NCBI RefSeq assembly: GCF_000717875.1
Contig: NZ_JOCT01000026.1
Location: 46,963-110,962 of the forward strand
Origin: Streptomyces sp. NRRL S-455
GTDB lineage: Bacteria > Actinomycetota > Actinomycetes > Streptomycetales > Streptomycetaceae
Direction: 5' to 3'
Length of the DNA: 64,000 nucleotides
The first letter of the stretch is position 1. Every line of letters begins with the position of its first letter. The notes under the pieces were generated by a model. That model made no database searches. It worked only from the letters and a program-made list of their open reading frames with translations, and was not told where the DNA came from. This document shows, one piece after another, positions 1 through 10,554 of this stretch. Position numbers and translations under genes: made by a program.

Positions 1-425
1 TCCGGGAGCGCCCGCAGCCGGTCCCGGTCGATGAAAAGGGCGCCGCGGGCGGCCAGCGGCCCGGCGACGGGCCACCGCCGTACCTCGGTCTTGGCCAGCA
101 TCCGGGCGGGGCGCACGGCGGCGATCAGCGGTATGTCCAGCCAGGAGATGTGGTTGGCGACGAGCAGCAGTCCGCCGGTGGGGACGGCGGCGCCGGTGAC
201 GCGGACCCGGACCCCTGCGGCCCGCACGATCCACCGGCACCACCGCCGGATCGGGGACGCCGGTATCCGGGCGCCGAGCGGCGACAGCGCGATCCCCGCG
301 AGCAGCAGCAGGAAGACCCCGGTGAGCCGCAGCACGGCACGCGGCACGGCCCGCGCTCTCAGCCCCGCCGACGCCTCGACACAGGCCCGCGGCGTGCAGG
401 GCGCGGTGGGCAGCCAGGCACTCAT
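1..425 (-). CDS. olsA: Lysophospholipid acyltransferase, OlsA-like, 3' end cut by window edge
   Basis: The first 141 codons of an acyl-CoA/acyl-ACP O-acyltransferase of the PlsC family; the rest lies beyond the left edge. A hydrophobic segment (residues about 34-44) is followed by the family active-site motif NHISWLD (NHx4D) and, 40 residues on, the GALFIDRD block that binds the phosphate or acceptor. The ATG at 425 overlaps the stop of the upstream gene (ATGA), so the two are translationally coupled. The partner is an Acetyltransf_5-type N-acyltransferase, the arrangement of olsB-olsA, in which OlsB makes lyso-ornithine lipid and OlsA adds the second acyl chain at the membrane. Without the partner this could equally be read as a generic 1-acylglycerol-3-phosphate acyltransferase. 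Confidence 0.8.
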   Translation of the reverse strand, partial: MSAWLPTAPCTPRACVEASAGLRARAVPRAVLRLTGVFLLLLAGIALSPLGARIPASPIRRWCRWIVRAAGVRVRVTGAAVPTGGLLLVANHISWLDIPLIAAVRPARMLAKTEVRRWPVAGPLAARGALFIDRDRLRALP

Positions 426-1192
426 CAGGCGGGGACGAGGGACAGGAAGTGCCGCAGGTACCGCGCGTTGACCCGGTTCATCGGCAGCAGCACGTACAGG
501 TCGGCGACGCCGAAGTCCGGGTCGTGGGCCGGTTCGCCGCACACCCAGGCGCCCAGGCGCAGGTAGCCGCGAAGCAGGGCGGGCAGTTCGACGCGGGCGG
601 CGGGCGCGGGGCCCGGGACCCATGGCAGCAGCGGCTGGACGCGGTACTCCTGCGGCGACAGGTGCTTGGCGCTCACCCGGTCCCAGGTGGCGGAGGCCAG
701 GGTGCCGCCGTCGGCGAGCGGGACGGAGCAGCAGCCGGCGAGCCACTCGTGGCCCCGGTCGACCATGTAGCGGGCGATACCGGCCCAGATGAGGCTGATG
801 ACCGCGCCGTCGCGGTGGTCGGGGTGCACGCAGGAGCGGCCGACCTCGACGAGCTCGGGCCGGATTCCGGCGAGGGAGCTCAGGTCGAACTCGCTCTCGG
901 AGTACAGCCGCCCGGCGACCGCCGCGCGCTCCGGCGGCAGCAGCCGGTAGGTGCCGACGACCTGGCCGGTCGTCTCCTCGCGGACGAGGAGGTGGTCGCA
1001 GTACGCGTCGAACGGGTCGACGTCCAGCCCCGGTTGCGAGCCGGCCAGCAGGGCGCCCAGCTCCCCGGCGAAGACGTCGTGCCGCAGCCGCTGCGCGGCA
1101 CGCACGTCCTCCTCGTTCCGGGCGAGGGCGACGGTGTAGCGGGTGGGGGCCGCGGGCTGCGCGGGGCGGTCGACGGTCAGTACGCCGGTCAT
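425..1192 (-). CDS. olsB: GNAT-type N-acyltransferase, probable ornithine lipid synthase step 1
   Basis: 255 residues, of the Acetyltransf_5 / OlsB type. The fold blocks are visible: RLRHDVFAGELG near residue 35, FDAYCDHLLV, GTYRLLPP, YSESEFDLS and VGRSCVHPDHR, the usual acyl-donor binding core. This family transfers a 3-hydroxyacyl chain from ACP to the alpha-amino group of ornithine to give lyso-ornithine lipid, a phosphorus-free membrane lipid. The stop codon overlaps the start of the PlsC-type gene downstream, so both are probably expressed together. The ATG at 1192 has a purine-rich GGAGAG stretch a few bases upstream. The substrate ornithine is assigned from the pair and from my memory of S. 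coelicolor, not from a specificity motif. Confidence 0.75.
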   Translation of the reverse strand: MTGVLTVDRPAQPAAPTRYTVALARNEEDVRAAQRLRHDVFAGELGALLAGSQPGLDVDPFDAYCDHLLVREETTGQVVGTYRLLPPERAAVAGRLYSESEFDLSSLAGIRPELVEVGRSCVHPDHRDGAVISLIWAGIARYMVDRGHEWLAGCCSVPLADGGTLASATWDRVSAKHLSPQEYRVQPLLPWVPGPAPAARVELPALLRGYLRLGAWVCGEPAHDPDFGVADLYVLLPMNRVNARYLRHFLSLVPA

Positions 1193-1399
1193 GGCTCTCT
1201 CCTGGTCACGGGCCGGGGGCGGCGAGCGGTGCCGCCGCCACTGTTGTGCCCATGCCGCCTGACCTTCGCGTGACCAGTGCCAGGAGCGTGGATGCCGGGA
1301 TGTTGAATGCCAGGGGCCCGGAAAAGCGAGACGGGGCCGGTGAGCACCGACCGGCCCCGCCCGTCCGCACGAGACGGCGAACGCTTTACCTGCCCGGCC

Positions 1400-2145
1400 C
1401 TACCGCTTGCTCACCTTCCGCGTGGCCCGCAGCCACTCCTTGTTCATGCCGGTGATGGACATGAGCGGAATGCCCTTGGGGCAGGCCGTGGCGCACTCTC
1501 CGGTGAGGGTGCATCCGCCGAAGCCCTCCTCGTCCATCTGCGCCACCATGTCCAGCACCCGCGTCTCGCGCTCGGGCGCCCCCTGCGGCAGCACGTTCAG
1601 ATGGTTGATCTTGGCGGACGTGAACAGCATCGCCGCCCCGTTCGGGCACGCGGCGACACATGCACCGCATCCGATGCACTCGGCGTGTTCGAAGGCGAAG
1701 TCGGCATCCGGCTTCGGCACCGGCGTGGCATGTGCTTCCGGAGCCGCACCCGTCGGCGCGGTGATGTACCCGCCGGCCTGGATGATCCGGTCGAACGCCG
1801 AGCGGTCGACGACCAGGTCCTTGATCACCGGGAACGCGGACGCCCGCCACGGCTCGATGTCGATCGTGTCGCCGTCCTTGAACGACCTCATGTGCAGCTG
1901 GCACGTGGTCGTCCGCTCGGGCCCGTGCGCATCGCCGTTGATCACGAGCGAGCACGCTCCGCAGATGCCCTCGCGGCAGTCGTGGTCGAAGGCGACCGGG
2001 TCCTCGCCCTTGAGGATGAGTTCCTCGTTGAGGGTGTCGAGCATCTCCAGGAACGACATGTCGGAGGAGATCCGGTCCACCTCGTACGTGGACATGGCGC
2101 CTTCGGCGTCGGCGTTCTTCTGCCGCCAGACGCGCAGGGTGAGCT

Positions 2146-2149
<4 letters not shown>
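1400..2149 (-). CDS. sdhB: Succinate dehydrogenase/fumarate reductase iron-sulfur subunit
   Basis: 249 residues. It carries the three Fe-S clusters that pass electrons from the flavoprotein to the membrane quinone site: a [2Fe-2S] motif CREGICGAC near residue 61, and the ferredoxin-like pair [12 protein letters not shown] and [12 protein letters not shown] for the [4Fe-4S] and [3Fe-4S] clusters. The start chosen is the ATG at 2149 because it gives the family N-terminus [10 protein letters not shown] and overlaps the sdhA stop (ATGA); the frame stays open further upstream but that part is inside sdhA. Last gene of sdhC-sdhA-sdhB. This is the short type of SdhB found with single-subunit cytochrome b enzymes, distinct from the four-subunit housekeeping SDH of streptomycetes. 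Confidence 0.95.
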
Positions 2150-4092
<1,943 letters not shown>

Positions 4093-4093
4093 G

Positions 4094-4798
4094 TCAGCTC
4101 ACCACTCCGGTCATGACGCCCACGGGTACGGCGATGAACCCGGCCGTGAGCAGCAGCGCGAGGACGTCGGCGACGGTCTTGAGGGCACGGTCGCGGGTGC
4201 GGCTGCCGGCGCCGAGGGTCTGGGCGGCGCTCCAGAAGCCGTGCCGTACGTGCAGGCCGAGCGCGAGCATCGCGACGATGTAGATGACGTTGCCGTACCA
4301 GGTGGAGAAGGTGTCCACGACGTTCTGGTAGGGATGTCCGGGCCGGAAGCCGGGGTGCACGGTGCCGGTCGTGATGTCCAGGATGTGCCAGACGATGAAC
4401 AGCCCGAGGATGACCCCGCCCCACCGCATGGTCCGCGTCGCGTAGCTCGCCCGCGGCCTCTTGTGCACGTACTTGCTGGGCCGTGCCCTGATGTCGCGGC
4501 GGCTGAGCTGGTACGCGGACACGGCGTGGGCGACGACGGCGGCCACCAGCACGATCCGGACCAGCCAGAGCGTCCACTCGTAGTGCATGAAGGGCTCGCC
4601 GACGGTGCGCAGCCAGTGGCCGTAGTGGTTGAACTCGCCGGCCCCGAAGAAGATCTTCAGGTTACCGATCATGTGGACGACCAGGTACAGCAGCATGATC
4701 AGCCCGCTGACCGCCATCACGGTCTTCTTGCCGAGGGTGGAGTCCCACACGGTGCGTGCCATGGACGGTCGTCGGCCCGTCCGCGTTGCCAGTGCCAT
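4094..4798 (-). CDS. sdhC: Succinate dehydrogenase cytochrome b subunit (single-chain type)
   Basis: 234 residues with five hydrophobic segments, the membrane anchor that binds haem b and reduces menaquinone. Conserved histidines sit in or next to the helices ([44 protein letters not shown]), as expected for haem ligands of the TIGR02046-type family. The ATG at 4798 was chosen; a GTG or ATG further upstream would add seven residues and an ATG at 4762 would give a shorter N-terminus starting [11 protein letters not shown], which matches the family core better, so the true start is uncertain. First gene of sdhCAB, divergent from a LysR-type gene with an operator-like palindrome in the 83-base gap. 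Confidence 0.92.
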   Translation of the reverse strand: MALATRTGRRPSMARTVWDSTLGKKTVMAVSGLIMLLYLVVHMIGNLKIFFGAGEFNHYGHWLRTVGEPFMHYEWTLWLVRIVLVAAVVAHAVSAYQLSRRDIRARPSKYVHKRPRASYATRTMRWGGVILGLFIVWHILDITTGTVHPGFRPGHPYQNVVDTFSTWYGNVIYIVAMLALGLHVRHGFWSAAQTLGAGSRTRDRALKTVADVLALLLTAGFIAVPVGVMTGVVS

Positions 4799-4857
4799 GG
4801 CACAGCACGCTACGGACACGGAGCCGATCGGTCCAAGACATGGTCCAGCTTGATTCC

Positions 4858-4872
4858 ATAGCCTGGGGCTAT
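4858..4872. promoter_or_regulatory. LysR-type operator (T-N11-A inverted repeat)
   Basis: A perfect 6-3-6 inverted repeat, ATAGCC-TGG-GGCTAT, with the T and A of the classic LTTR box spaced exactly 11 bases apart. It sits 9 bases before the ATG of the LysR gene and about 60 bases upstream of the sdhC start, in the only intergenic space between the divergent units. It is likely bound by the LysR product for autoregulation and control of sdhCAB; this is inference from position and motif. Confidence 0.7.
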
Positions 4873-4881
4873 CGTACGAGC

Positions 4882-5766
4882 ATGCAGTTCCAGCAACTCC
4901 AGTACTTCGTGGCCGTCGCCGAGACCCGGCACTTCACCCGGGCCGCCGATCTGGTCCATGTCGCGCAGCCGTCGCTGTCGCAGCAGATCAAGGCGCTGGA
5001 GCGGGAGCTGGGCGCGGATCTGTTCCTGCGGGCCCGGGGCAACATCTCGCTCACGGACGCCGGGGAGGCCCTGCTCCCCCTGGCCCGGCGCATCCTGGCC
5101 GACGCGGACACGGCCCGGCACGAGGTGCTGGAGCTGGTGCAGCTACGGCGAGGGCGGGTGCGGCTCGGTGCCACGCCCAGCCTGTGCACGGGCCTGCTGC
5201 CGGACGTACTGCGCGCCTTCCACGACCGCTACCCGGGCATCCGGCTGCTGATCGAGGAGGGCGGTTCGCACGACCTGGTGCGGGAGCTGGCACGCGGCGC
5301 GCTGGATCTCGCCCTCGTGGTACTGCCCCTGCCGACGCCGTCCCCGGCGCTGACGACGGTGGAGCTGCTGCGCGAGGACCTGGTCGTGGTCTCCTCACCG
5401 GACGCGCCGAGACCCGGCCGGGGCCGGCGCACCGTACGCATCGCCGACCTGGAGGGCGAGCGTCTGGTGATGTTCCGGCACGGCTACGACCTGCGCGAGC
5501 TGACCGTGGCGGCGTGCCGCACGGAGGGGTTCGAGCCGGACTTCGCGGTGGAGGGCGGGGAGATGGACGCGGTGCTGGGGTTCGTGCGGGCCGGGCTGGG
5601 GGTGGCCGTCGTGCCGCGCATGGTGGCGGCGAGATCGGGCAGCGGCCTGCGCGTCACCCCGCTGGCCCGGCCCGGTCTGCATCGCACGATCGCCCTGGCC
5701 CACCGCAGCGACGTGGCGCCGCCCCGGGCGGCCAGAGAACTCCAGCGCATGCTGCTGGAACGGTGA
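4882..5766 (+). CDS. LysR family transcriptional regulator
   Basis: 294 residues, typical for LTTRs. Residues 1-60 form the winged helix-turn-helix (MQFQQLQYFVAVAETRHFTR, then HVAQPSLSQQIKALERELGADLF), and residues about 90-290 form the two-lobed periplasmic-binding-protein-like effector domain. The ATG at 4882 is chosen because it begins the conserved DNA-binding domain; an open frame upstream runs through the operator and into the opposite gene and is not used. It is divergent from sdhCAB, the usual arrangement for an LTTR and its target, and the T-N11-A box lies between them. The effector cannot be told from sequence. Confidence 0.93.
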   Translation: MQFQQLQYFVAVAETRHFTRAADLVHVAQPSLSQQIKALERELGADLFLRARGNISLTDAGEALLPLARRILADADTARHEVLELVQLRRGRVRLGATPSLCTGLLPDVLRAFHDRYPGIRLLIEEGGSHDLVRELARGALDLALVVLPLPTPSPALTTVELLREDLVVVSSPDAPRPGRGRRTVRIADLEGERLVMFRHGYDLRELTVAACRTEGFEPDFAVEGGEMDAVLGFVRAGLGVAVVPRMVAARSGSGLRVTPLARPGLHRTIALAHRSDVAPPRAARELQRMLLER

Positions 5767-6004
5767 GCGGCGGCCGGCGTCCGGGGTCAGTACCCTCTTG
5801 GCGGCAATCAGGGGCCCGCAGGGGGACTTTCAGGTTACCGAAGACCACTCCCGGAACACTGCGTACCCGGCACGCTTCTCGGGCTGAAGCCGCGCCCCCG
5901 CCGGGCCTGCCGGAGGCGAGCCGGTGGACGTCAGCCGGCTCGTCGCACCGGGGCCCCGCCGCCGGGCCGGGGCCGGCCCGTTCACGGTTCCCCGGGCCCG
6001 TCCC

Positions 6005-8149
6005 TCATCCCGTCGCGTCCGCCAGGGCCAGTTCGTGCAGTCTCTCCGGCGGGCCCGGGCGGGCGTAGTACCAGCCCTGGGCGGTGTCGCAGCCCAGTAT
6101 GCGGAGTTGTTCCGCCTGGGCCCCGGTCTCCACGCCCTCCACCGTCACCGCGAGATCCAGCGTGTGGGCCAGGGAGACGATTCCCTCGACGATCTTCAGA
6201 TCGACCGGATCCACCGGGAACTGCTGCATGCTCTGGGTGAAGGAGCGGTCCAGCTTCAGGATGCTGACGGGGAGCCGGCGGAGGTTGGCGAGGTTGGAGT
6301 AGCCCGTGCCGAAGTCGTCCAGGGCGATGTCGACGCCCATCTCCGCCAGCCGGCGCAGCGGCTTCAGCAGATCGTCGTCCGCGCCGATCAGGGCCGACTC
6401 CGTGACCTCGAGGCAGAGCGCGTCCGGTTCGATGCCCGTGCGTTCCAGGATGTCGACGGTGTCCTGGACCAGACCCGGGTGGGTCAGCTGACAGGGCGAG
6501 AGGTTCACGTTGATCCGCAGGGGGCCCGCGGCCTCCGCACCGCCCTGCAGTTCCCGCCACTCGCGGGCCTGGCGTACCGACTGTTCCAGCACCCAGCGGC
6601 CCAGGGGCACGATCAGGCCCGTGTGCTCGGCGAGCGGGATGAACCGGTCCGGGCCGAGGACGCCGTGCTGCGGGTGCAGCCAGCGCACCAGGGCCTCGGC
6701 GCCTCGCACACTGCCGTCGCCGAGGTGCACCAGCGGCTGGTACTCGATGAAGAACTCGCCCCGCTCCAGGGCCGTCGGCAGCGCGGTGGTGAGTCCATGC
6801 CGGGTGATGGCGCGGGCGTCCGCCTCCGGGTCCGCGAGTTCGAAGCGGTTGCCGCCGGCCGACTTGGCCCGGTACATCGTGATGTCGGCGCTGCGCAGCA
6901 CCTCCGCCGGGCTGCGCTCCCCGGCCGGGCCCTCGACGATGCCGATGCTGCCGCGCACGGTCAGCTCCCGGCCGTCGACACTGACCGGGGCGAGCAGCGC
7001 GTTCATGATGCGCGCGGCGAGCTCGTCGACCTCGCGCTGGGTGTCGGGCCCCGTGGTCAGGGCCACGAACTCGTCGCCGCCGAGCCGGGCGACCATCTCG
7101 CCGGGCACGGTGGCGCAGGACTGGAGCCGGTCGGCGACCTCCACCAGCAGCCGGTCGCCGGCCGCGTGACCGAGGCTGTCGTTGATGGTCTTGAAGCCGT
7201 CCAGGTCGAGGTAGCACAGCCCGAACCGCTGGCCCTTTCCGGCGCCGAGTGCCTTCTCCAGGCGCTCGAAGAAGAAGGTGCGGTTGGGCAGGCCGGTGAG
7301 GGCGTCGTGCGTGGCCTCGTAGCGCAGCCGCAGGTTGAGCAGGCGGCGCTCGGTGGTGTCCTCCATCAGGGCCAGCTGGAACTGCGGGTTGCCGTCGGCG
7401 TCGCGCAGCAGGGAGACCGTCAGGTTGGTCCACAGGACCGTTCCGTCAGGGCGGTAGAACGCCTTCTCCAGGTGGTAGTGCTCCCGCTCGCCGCGTACGA
7501 GTTCGTCGTAGAGCCGCCAGGTCTGCGGCGCGTCGTCGGGGTGGGTCCACTCCCTGACGTTGCGGCTTCGCAGGGCCTGCTCGGACATTCCGAACATGCG
7601 CAGCAGCGCGCCGTTGACCTGGAGGATGTTGCCCTCGAGGTCGGCCATGCCGATGCCTATGGCCGCGCCCTCGAAAACGGCGCGGAAGCGGGCCTCGCTC
7701 GCGTGCAGGGCCTGCGCGACCACACCCTGTGCCTTCAGCGCGGCCTGGGCGATGGCCTCCTGCTCGGCCAGCGTCCGCTCGCGCAGCGCCCGCGCGAAGC
7801 CGGCGGCCATCGCGTGCTGCAGTCGCGCGCACCGGGCACGCAGGCCCTCCTGGTCGCCGTCGCCGCCGCAGTACAGGACCAGGTAGGCGTCCACGCAGTC
7901 CAGCGTGCGGCTGAGCGCCTCCGGGTCGGTGCAGTGGGCGTCCACGAGGGCGGCGCCGACGGCCTTGCCCGCTTCGGCGTCGAAGGTCCGGGCCACTAGC
8001 GCCTCACTCAACCGCCGGGCCAGGGGCAGCAGTTGCTGCTCGAACTCCAGCCGGGTCGACGACGTCGAGGTCACCGGGAAGACCGCCCGGCTCCAGATCG
8101 TCGCGAACCGGCGCAGTCTGTCCTCCGGCCCGTCCGGTTCCGCGATCAC
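6005..8149 (-). CDS. rmdA: PAS-GGDEF-EAL cyclic di-GMP enzyme, RmdA-like
   Basis: 714 residues, cytoplasmic. After a helical N-terminal region (1-150) come a PAS/PAC sensor domain (about 155-270, with ASEARFRAVFEGAAIGIGM), a GGDEF domain with an intact RLGGDEF motif at residues 357-361, and an EAL domain with AEALVRW at 485-487 and the metal-binding blocks VNLSP, EVTES, LDDFGTGYS and KLDRSF, all expected for active phosphodiesterase. The GTG start at 8149 overlaps the stop of the upstream methyltransferase (GTGA). A longer open frame upstream belongs to that other gene in the wrong frame. In S. coelicolor RmdA (SCO0928, from memory) controls morphology through c-di-GMP; the domain order and gene neighbourhood match, so the name is given, but orthology was not tested. 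Confidence 0.88.
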   Translation of the reverse strand: MIAEPDGPEDRLRRFATIWSRAVFPVTSTSSTRLEFEQQLLPLARRLSEALVARTFDAEAGKAVGAALVDAHCTDPEALSRTLDCVDAYLVLYCGGDGDQEGLRARCARLQHAMAAGFARALRERTLAEQEAIAQAALKAQGVVAQALHASEARFRAVFEGAAIGIGMADLEGNILQVNGALLRMFGMSEQALRSRNVREWTHPDDAPQTWRLYDELVRGEREHYHLEKAFYRPDGTVLWTNLTVSLLRDADGNPQFQLALMEDTTERRLLNLRLRYEATHDALTGLPNRTFFFERLEKALGAGKGQRFGLCYLDLDGFKTINDSLGHAAGDRLLVEVADRLQSCATVPGEMVARLGGDEFVALTTGPDTQREVDELAARIMNALLAPVSVDGRELTVRGSIGIVEGPAGERSPAEVLRSADITMYRAKSAGGNRFELADPEADARAITRHGLTTALPTALERGEFFIEYQPLVHLGDGSVRGAEALVRWLHPQHGVLGPDRFIPLAEHTGLIVPLGRWVLEQSVRQAREWRELQGGAEAAGPLRINVNLSPCQLTHPGLVQDTVDILERTGIEPDALCLEVTESALIGADDDLLKPLRRLAEMGVDIALDDFGTGYSNLANLRRLPVSILKLDRSFTQSMQQFPVDPVDLKIVEGIVSLAHTLDLAVTVEGVETGAQAEQLRILGCDTAQGWYYARPGPPERLHELALADATG

Positions 8150-8958
8150 GCCGTACGCCCCACGCCCGCGAAACCGGAGAACGCGTACGGATCCTCGTCC
8201 TCCGGTGCGGTGTCGGGCCGCCAGCGCGGCATCGCCACCAGTCCGGGTTCCACCATGTCGTACCCCTCGAAGAACCGCGTGATCTCCTCGCGCGAGCGCA
8301 TGATCAGCGGGTTGCGTATGTCCTCGTACACGTTCACCGCGCCCCCGGCCCGCTCGGGCGGCAGCGGGATGCCCTCGTAGGAGGCATGGGTGAGCACGAG
8401 CAGGCTGCCGGGCGCGAGTGCCTCGCCCAGCTCGGCCACCGCGCCGTACGGGTCGTCCTCGTCTTCCACGAAGTGCAGTATGGCAACGAGGAGCAGGGCC
8501 ACTGGCCGATTCAGGTCGATCAGCCGCTCCACCTGCGTGCTGCCCAGGATGTCCTGGGGCTTGCGGAGGTCGGCCGCGAGGACGTCCGCGTCGTCGTTGC
8601 CCTCCAGGACCGCCTGGCTGTGGGCGACGGCCACCGGGTCGTGGTCGACGTACACCACGCGCGCGCCGGGGCGGGCGGCCTGGGCCACCTCGTGCACGTT
8701 GCCGAAGGTGGGGATGCCGGAGCCGATGTCCAGGAACTGGGAGATGCCCTGGTCGACCGCGTAACGCACGGCCCGGCGCATGAACGCCCGGTTCGCCTGC
8801 GCGATCTTGGGGAGTCCCGGCATGAACTCCATGGCCCTGCGGGCCGCTTTCCGGTCGACCTCGAAGTTGTGCGATCCACCCAGGTAGTGGTCGTACATCC
8901 GGGAAACGCTGGGCACCGAGATGTCGATGCTCCGTGGAGCCCAGGCGGGACGCTCCAT
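8146..8958 (-). CDS. SAM-dependent methyltransferase, DUF574 family
   Basis: 270 residues of the actinomycete DUF574 (Methyltransf_19) family. The family signature SVSRMYDHYLGGSHNFEVD is near residue 16, the SAM-binding glycine motif FLDIGSGIPT near 95, and the acidic loop VVYVDHDPVAV near 123. Substrates of this family are unknown; many copies occur in streptomycetes beside regulatory genes. The start ATG at 8958 has GGAGAG six bases upstream. Its TGA overlaps the GTG of rmdA, so the methyltransferase and the c-di-GMP enzyme are made from one message. Confidence 0.9.
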   Translation of the reverse strand: MERPAWAPRSIDISVPSVSRMYDHYLGGSHNFEVDRKAARRAMEFMPGLPKIAQANRAFMRRAVRYAVDQGISQFLDIGSGIPTFGNVHEVAQAARPGARVVYVDHDPVAVAHSQAVLEGNDDADVLAADLRKPQDILGSTQVERLIDLNRPVALLLVAILHFVEDEDDPYGAVAELGEALAPGSLLVLTHASYEGIPLPPERAGGAVNVYEDIRNPLIMRSREEITRFFEGYDMVEPGLVAMPRWRPDTAPEDEDPYAFSGFAGVGRTA

Positions 8959-9290
8959 CTATCTCTCCAAGGCGTAGGCGATCCGGTGTTCGAGCAGAGG
9001 CTACTGATCGCCCGCCAATGGAGCGACCGGAAACGGAAATTGACCATCCGTTCCCGGTCACTGCCTGCGGCACGTGCCGAATTGATACCCGCCCGCATCA
9101 CCTTCGAACACATGACGAGCTGTGTTCGATGCATTCCGGAGAGTTCCGGAGCACAAGGGGAGGAGTGTCAGGAAATCGATGAGTTCAGGTGAAGCACGGC
9201 AAACGGTCCGCCCCTCCGTGGGGCACGGAGGGGCGGACCGGGTCGGCGTCGTCGGTGGACGAGATGATCAACCCTGGGGAGGTTTCTCTG
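8959..9290. other. Intergenic region upstream of the DUF574 gene
   Basis: 332 bases with no credible gene. It holds the ribosome binding site of the methyltransferase gene at its left end and the terminator of the lipoprotein gene at 9205-9239. The stretch 9000-9130 is less GC-rich than its surroundings and probably contains the methyltransferase promoter, but no clear -35/-10 pair stands out. Confidence 0.6.
9205..9239 (-). terminator. Hairpin terminator after the repeat lipoprotein gene
   Basis: A perfect 15-bp stem (9205-9219 with 9225-9239) and a 5-base loop, about 50 bases past the stop of the lipoprotein gene. There is no U-run, as is usual in Streptomyces. Confidence 0.85.
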
Positions 9291-10280
9291 TTACTCCGAC
9301 GCGCCGACCAGCTTTCCGTCGGGCCGGACCGCGTACCAGGTGCCGCCGACGCCCTGGCCGTTGGTGTCACCGGGAGCCTTGTCACCGGCGAAGGTGTAGA
9401 TGGGCGAGCAGTTGATCGTCTGCTGCTTGCCCTTCCCGTCGGTCCGCTCGAAGATCATGTAGCCCTTCTCCTGGATGCCCTTGGTGTCGGCGAAGTCGAC
9501 GGGCTCCACGAGCGGCCACTTCTTCAGGCACTCGCCGCTGCAGTTGGAGACGGGCTTCGGCCAGGCCTCGTCCTTCTTGAACCGGTAGACGGTCATGCCG
9601 TTCTTGTCGACGACGATCTCGCCGAGCTTGGGGTCGTTACGGGTGGACAGGCCCAGTTCCCCGGCCGCCTCACCGCCGGCCTCGGCACCGGCGCCGCCCC
9701 CCTGCGCCTTCTTGCCGTCGGGAGCCAGCGCGTACCACTTGCCGCCCACGCCCTGGCCCTTGACGTCACCGGCGTTGACGTCCTTGGCGTAGCGGTAGGC
9801 GGGCCAGCCACCGACGGTCAGCTGCTTGGTGCCGTCGGCCCGGGTGACCGAGCCGAGCAGCGCCTTGTCGATGCCCTCTCCGGCCTCGGCGTCGTCCGCG
9901 GGCACCGGCGGCCAGGTCTTGGCGCAGTCGCCGTCGCAGTTCGACTTGGGCGGCTGCTCGGTGTCCTGGTCGAACCGGTACAGGGTGAGTCCCAGGCTGT
10001 CGGTCACGACCTTCCCCACCTTCTCGGCGGTGGAGACGGACAGCTTGCCCGCGGGGTTCGCCGTCGACGGGCTGGACGGGCTCGGCGAGGCCTGGGCGCC
10101 CGCGCCGCCGGCCGCGTTCCCGACCCCGGCGCCGATGTTTCCGTAGTCCCCGCCGGGCGCGGCCGTGGCGCCCACGTTCTGACTGGCCGCCGGAGGGCTG
10201 TCCTGGCCGCACGCCGTCGTCAGCGCCATCACCGCCGCGGCGCTCGCCACGAGCGAAGCGCTCCGCCAGGAGGTCTTCAT
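9291..10280 (-). CDS. Lipoprotein with two PF03640-type secreted repeats
   Basis: 329 residues. A lipoprotein signal peptide (MKTSWRSASL, hydrophobic core, then LTTAC) places the lipidated cysteine at residue 25, anchoring the protein outside the membrane. After a low-complexity linker come repeats of the COG4315 / Lipoprotein_15 family: GLTLYRFDQD followed by NCDGDCAKTWPP, and later GMTVYRFKKD followed by NCSGECLKKWPL. Each ends with a GQGVGGxWYA block. Each repeat keeps two cysteines (CxGxC) and a WP pair. Function is unknown for this family. The ATG at 10280 was chosen because GGGGAG lies 9 bases upstream; the frame is open 21 codons further but without a signal sequence. Similar to the S. 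coelicolor SCO0930 lipoprotein as I remember it. Confidence 0.9.
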   Translation of the reverse strand: MKTSWRSASLVASAAAVMALTTACGQDSPPAASQNVGATAAPGGDYGNIGAGVGNAAGGAGAQASPSPSSPSTANPAGKLSVSTAEKVGKVVTDSLGLTLYRFDQDTEQPPKSNCDGDCAKTWPPVPADDAEAGEGIDKALLGSVTRADGTKQLTVGGWPAYRYAKDVNAGDVKGQGVGGKWYALAPDGKKAQGGGAGAEAGGEAAGELGLSTRNDPKLGEIVVDKNGMTVYRFKKDEAWPKPVSNCSGECLKKWPLVEPVDFADTKGIQEKGYMIFERTDGKGKQQTINCSPIYTFAGDKAPGDTNGQGVGGTWYAVRPDGKLVGASE

Positions 10281-10554
10281 CGTCAACAACTCCCCATAAT
10301 CCCAAGGGTGTTGCAGCGCCCTGCTGCGCCGCCGCACGGTCATGAGTACGCATGGGGGGCGTGATTGTGTTCAACCACCCGCCAAATTTCTTTCCGGAAC
10401 CTGTGACGAGCGCCGCGCACTCCCGCACGCATGTGCGCGTCGGGGACCCTGCGGGCGACCACTGACCAAACCTCCGGCACCCGGACATCCCTCTTTCGGG
10501 GCAATCCCCTTGCACTCCGGCGCGCCCCGCCGGAACAAGGCTCATGATCTCGTC

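Noticed and set aside
8150..9073. Upstream extension of the PAS-GGDEF-EAL frame to more than 1000 codons
   Set aside because: This part overlaps the DUF574 methyltransferase in another frame and its translation is Arg/Gly-rich without any domain; the GTG at 8149 is the credible start.
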